Assembly (NCBI GenBank): GCA_023229505.1
Contig: JALNZD010000079.1
Coordinates: 1-7,434 of the forward strand
DNA length: 7,434 nucleotides
Direction of reading: 5' to 3'
Source: Bacteroidales bacterium
GTDB taxonomy: Bacteria; Bacteroidota; Bacteroidia; Bacteroidales; JAGOPY01
The number at the start of each line of letters is the position of its first letter. The stretch's first letter is position 1. Below the pieces are notes generated by a model. That model did no database searches. It was not told the DNA's origin and saw only the letters and a list, made by a program, of their open reading frames with translations. Positions 5,334-7,434 of the stretch are shown piece after piece. Position numbers and translations under genes: made by a program.

Positions 5334-5851
5334 CGGTCAATCGTATCGTCCTGGCTTAATTTTTCATAATCAGGCAGTTGTTTCAAGTCTGCCAGCCCGA
5401 GGAAGCGGACAAAATCCATCGTCACCGTGTAATAGGTCTCATTCTTGGTTTTATCGGCTTTGGCCTCAATTAAGCCGCGAATCAGCAGGTTCCGTAAAAT
5501 CAAACTGCAATTGACGCCGCGGATGCGGTCCAAATCAATCTTGCTTACGGGACCGCGATAGGCGATAATCGTGAGCGCCTCCAGGCTCGGCCGCGAGAGC
5601 TCTCCCGTGGTTTCATCTTTAATATATTCCTGGATCAGCCTGGCATTCTCGGGCGAGCTAACCAGCTGAAAGCTGGTCCCATTCTTGATCACCCGGAGGC
5701 CTTTTTTGTTTTCCTGATACTGCGCCACCAGCTCCTCGCCGGCCGCCTCCACCTCTTTAGCGCCCGCCTTCATCAGCTCAGCCAAATTCTTCGCCGACAT
5801 CGGCTTGGCGGAGATGAATAATAAAGATTCAATGCTTGATTTAATATTCAT
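5294..5851 (-). CDS. scpB: Segregation and condensation protein B
   Basis: 185 residues, near the usual size. ScpB forms a dimer of tandem winged-helix domains that binds the kleisin ScpA and, with SMC, organises the chromosome. The N-terminal winged helix spans about residues 1-78 (S-I-E-S-L-L-F-I-S-A-K-P-M-S, typical of the family). The second covers about 85-155 and carries the most recognisable block: L85-S-R-P-S-L-E-A-L-T-I-I-A-Y-R-G-P-V, then I-R-G-V-N and L-L-I-R-G-L-I-E. A short acidic tail follows. scpA lies upstream on the same strand, but the two are separated by 158 nt of palindromic spacer rather than overlapping. No ribosome binding site is visible before the ATG. SMC is not in the window. 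Confidence 0.96.
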   Translation of the reverse strand: MNIKSSIESLLFISAKPMSAKNLAELMKAGAKEVEAAGEELVAQYQENKKGLRVIKNGTSFQLVSSPENARLIQEYIKDETTGELSRPSLEALTIIAYRGPVSKIDLDRIRGVNCSLILRNLLIRGLIEAKADKTKNETYYTVTMDFVRFLGLADLKQLPDYEKLSQDDTIDRVLAPLDDMSKNI

Positions 5852-5894
5852 AAAAAATATTTGATAAATCTTGTTTTATTTATAACGTTTTTTT

Positions 5895-6025
5895 AATTTC
5901 TAATTTCCAATTCCTAATTTCTAATTAATGTCCAATTCATAAATTACCAACCAAGAATCAAGCTCTAGTATTGGACATTAGACATTGATGATTTATTAGA
6001 TATTAGATATTAGGAATTAGAAATT
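5895..6025. repeat. Long AT-rich inverted repeat between scpA and scpB
   Basis: AATTCCTAATTTCTAAT (5909-5925) is complementary to 6002-6018 at 16 of 17 bases, and the adjoining TAATGTCCAAT (5926-5936) is a perfect inverted match to ATTGGACATTA (5970-5980). A 21-nt bulge separates the two arms on the right side. AATTTCTAATT at 5895-5905 repeats the motif and matches 6015-6025 inverted. The right arm runs into the scpA coding region and supplies its last codons (R-I-S-N-S-stop). The transcript would fold into a long hairpin between the two cistrons. Confidence 0.7.
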
Positions 6026-6723
6026 CTATTTATCTCTATCTCCCCAAACAGCTCCGTCTGCTCCACCGCCACTTCTTTTTGCTTAATCAGCTCCAACATG
6101 GCGAGAAAACTGACGACAATCTCGGTCTTGGACTGGGCAAATTTTATTATTTTTGAAAACCGAACCATAATGCGTTCAAACAAACTTCCCCTGATCTGGG
6201 CAATCTTATCATCAATGCTGATTTTTGGCTCTAGTATTTTTTCGTCCAAATCCATCTCTGCCGGCCTGATCCGGCCAAGCAAATCGTTAAAAACCAGCGC
6301 CAGATCCGGCGCGGTAAGTTTTTTGGGCGGCGCAAAAAAATTATCGCCAGAAAAAAGCACCTTGCGATTGAACGGCCGGGAAAACATAAATCGCTTCCTG
6401 CCGATAATCGCCTGCACTTTTTTAGTTGCCGTCAAAAATTCCTGATACATCTTCAGCTGATTTTCAAACTCCTTAATATCCTCTTCCTCTTCCGGAAACA
6501 GATACGGCAAAAGAGCCTTGGATTTGATCAGAATCAAGCGCGCCGCCACCACCAAAAAATCAGCCATCTCTTCCGGGTCAATATTTTGGGCCTGCCTGAT
6601 ATACTCAATATATTGATCGGCGATTTTCGCCAAACTGATCTGGGTAATATCCAACTCCTCCTGCTCAATCAGTTGCAGCAGGAGCGCCAGCGGCCCGTCA
6701 AATTTTTCCAATTTAAAAACCAT
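6010..6723 (-). CDS. scpA: Segregation and condensation protein A (kleisin)
   Basis: 237 residues, in the family's usual range. ScpA bridges the SMC heads and recruits ScpB. The N-terminal helical domain shows the signature F8-D-G-P-L-A-L-L-L-Q-L-I, E-L-D-I-T-Q-I-S-L-A-K-I-A-D-Q-Y (about 23-38) and M-A-D-F-L-V-V-A-A-R-L-I-L-I-K-S-K-A-L-L-P (about 53-73). An acidic run E-E-E-E-D follows, then a less conserved middle, and a C-terminal winged helix (about 170-232: I-V-V-S-F-L-A-M-L-E-L-I-K-Q, then V-A-V-E-Q). The last five residues (R-I-S-N-S) are encoded by the arm of an intergenic palindrome. It lies 31 nt after the GxxExxR gene and upstream of scpB. Confidence 0.95.
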   Translation of the reverse strand: MVFKLEKFDGPLALLLQLIEQEELDITQISLAKIADQYIEYIRQAQNIDPEEMADFLVVAARLILIKSKALLPYLFPEEEEDIKEFENQLKMYQEFLTATKKVQAIIGRKRFMFSRPFNRKVLFSGDNFFAPPKKLTAPDLALVFNDLLGRIRPAEMDLDEKILEPKISIDDKIAQIRGSLFERIMVRFSKIIKFAQSKTEIVVSFLAMLELIKQKEVAVEQTELFGEIEINRISNS

Positions 6724-6732
6724 CTCTAATTC

Positions 6733-6753
6733 ATCGCGAATTTATCGCGAATT
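6733..6753. repeat. Left member of an inverted TCGCGAAT repeat pair around the GxxExxR gene
   Basis: Two tandem units of ATCGCGAATT form this 21-nt element in the gap between scpA and the GxxExxR gene, touching that gene's 3' end. Its reverse complement matches 7233-7254 with two mismatches and one single-base gap, so the A+T-rich gene between them is bracketed by imperfect inverted repeats. Confidence 0.6.
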
Positions 6754-6754
6754 G

Positions 6755-7165
6755 TTACGAATTACTTGAATTAATTATTCTTTTATACTCCAATTTATTC
6801 CCTCTAAAATTTACTAAAATCCCCAGCCGTAAATTTTTTGCCTTGAGATACGCTAAAACCTGTCTAACATCGTCATAACTAAACCTCATAACTGTTTTTA
6901 GCTCTACAATAATTTTTCCTTCAACCAGAAAATCCAAAAAATATTTTCCTATAGTTTGATTTTGAAATGTCAAATTAACCGATAATTCTTTATTATATCT
7001 TATTTTATTCTTGTCAAAACCTATCGCGACAGCACGCTGATAGTACTTTTCTTGATATCTACCGCCAAGTTCATTATATACATCAAATAAAATCTTAACT
7101 ATCCTATAACTCAATTCTGCATATACAATCTTTTTTGAAGATTTTGTTTCTTCGCCTTGTGACAT
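6755..7165 (-). CDS. GxxExxR-family protein, predicted PD-(D/E)xK-like fold
   Basis: 136 residues, typical of this small family, whose function is unknown. Visible blocks: L-S-Y-R-I-V-K-I-L-F-D-V-Y-N-E-L-G (18-34), then G35-x-x-x-E39 at the name-giving motif (R-Y-Q-E-K-Y-Y, slightly altered from G-x-x-E-x-x-R); K-Y-F-L-D78-F-L-V-E-G-K-I-I-V-E88-L-K90, which has the D...ExK arrangement of PD-(D/E)xK nuclease-like folds; Q102-V-L-A-Y-L-K; and L-G-I-L-V-N-F (114-120) with K-R-I near the end. Nuclease activity has not been assigned here and is not claimed. The gene starts 4 nt after the upstream ORF's stop, which suggests cotranscription. Its base composition is visibly more A+T-rich (AAA, ATA, TTA codons) than scpA or fba, and inverted repeats bracket it, so it may have been acquired. 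Its tail I-N-S-S-N-S is coded by repeat-like AT sequence. Confidence 0.88.
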   Translation of the reverse strand: MSQGEETKSSKKIVYAELSYRIVKILFDVYNELGGRYQEKYYQRAVAIGFDKNKIRYNKELSVNLTFQNQTIGKYFLDFLVEGKIIVELKTVMRFSYDDVRQVLAYLKAKNLRLGILVNFRGNKLEYKRIINSSNS

Positions 7166-7169
7166 AATT

Positions 7170-7434
7170 CTACTTCTTGTTGGCTCTCTTTCGCGATGTC
7201 TTCTTTTTATTCGTCCCTATTCGCGATTTTTTAATTCGAGATTTAATTCGCGATATCTTCATCAACTTAATTTTTTTCTTCACCCCGAAACTGCCTAAGA
7301 GCGCGTTTTCCAGCTTGATGAAATCATTTACCTTCATCTGGATGGAATGGTTGAAATCGCCGGAAGAAAATACCGCTTTTTTCGCCTTAACCAGATTTTT
7401 TTCAACCGCGACCGGCAAATTGTGCAATTTGCCG
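7170..7434 (-). CDS. Unidentified protein, C-terminal part only (runs off the right edge)
   Basis: The frame stays open to the window edge, so this is probably the end of a longer gene; a TTG at 7427 is only the first permissible start in view. I do not recognise the family. Visible residues include K-A-K-K-A-V-F-S-S-G-D-F-N-H-S and N-D-F-I-K-L-E-N-A-L-L-G-S-F-G, a mixed helical-looking stretch, followed by about 35 residues made largely of K, R, S and I. This basic tail suits nucleic-acid contact, but part of it (I-S-R-I-K-S-R-I-K-K-S-R-I-G) is coded by tandem TCGCGAATT-like repeat units also found in the spacer at 6733-6753, so the tail may come from repeat sequence read through in frame. 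The stop lies 4 nt before the GxxExxR start. Confidence 0.6.
   Translation of the reverse strand, partial: GKLHNLPVAVEKNLVKAKKAVFSSGDFNHSIQMKVNDFIKLENALLGSFGVKKKIKLMKISRIKSRIKKSRIGTNKKKTSRKRANKK
7219..7257. repeat. Tandem ATTCGCGATTTA-like units inside the end of the partial ORF
   Basis: Three successive units are seen: ATTCGCGATTTTTTA (7219-7233), ATTCGAGATTTA (7234-7245) and ATTCGCGATATC (7246-7257). Partial units continue at 7189-7200. On the minus strand they code S-R-I-K repeats. The segment 7233-7254 is the inverted partner of 6733-6753. Confidence 0.65.

Noticed and set aside
6098..6445. Plus-strand frame of 115 codons inside scpA
   Set aside because: Antisense shadow; the minus strand carries the scpA signature.

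Overview
All supportable genes in this window lie on the minus strand. In transcription order (right to left) they are: a partial Lys/Arg-rich ORF, a GxxExxR-family protein, scpA, scpB, a D-Ala-D-Ala carboxypeptidase, tpiA, class II fba, a membrane-anchored TPR protein, tRNA-Thr(GGU) split by a group I intron, an HTH plus LAGLIDADG-like protein, tRNA-Tyr(GUA), and possibly the first codons of another gene.

The window looks like an uncultivated Candidate Phyla Radiation (Patescibacteria, Parcubacteria-like) bacterium. This is inferred from compact genes, a GxxExxR protein, a short membrane TPR protein of CPR type, no Shine-Dalgarno motif before any start, AT-rich palindromic spacers and a tRNA group I intron. 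TGA serves as a stop (TPR gene) and is not seen inside the frames, which argues against the TGA-as-glycine CPR lineages. No sequence search was possible, so the taxonomy is tentative.

Right side (5294-7434): scpA and scpB encode the kleisin and winged-helix partners of SMC for chromosome organisation. They follow a partial ORF and an A+T-rich GxxExxR gene that is bracketed by imperfect inverted repeats. Middle (2211-5216): a periplasmic or surface DD-carboxypeptidase for peptidoglycan trimming, then triosephosphate isomerase and fructose-bisphosphate aldolase, which are adjacent steps of glycolysis/gluconeogenesis. tpiA is flanked by two hairpins with nearly the same arms. A TPR protein follows fba almost directly.

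Left side (1-1330): the most unusual part. A 196-nt, ORF-less group I intron, for which P1-P9 can all be drawn, splits tRNA-Thr between anticodon base U36 and base 37. Downstream, an HTH/LAGLIDADG-like gene with an apparently leaderless promoter ends inside the 5' end of tRNA-Tyr, so that RNase P maturation of that tRNA would remove the gene's stop codon. An intron tRNA, a homing-endonuclease-like gene and a second tRNA in a row suggest a mobile or regulatory arrangement at this tRNA locus; this is inference.

No stretch above about 300 bases lacks a gene. The spacers hold inverted repeats, described individually.
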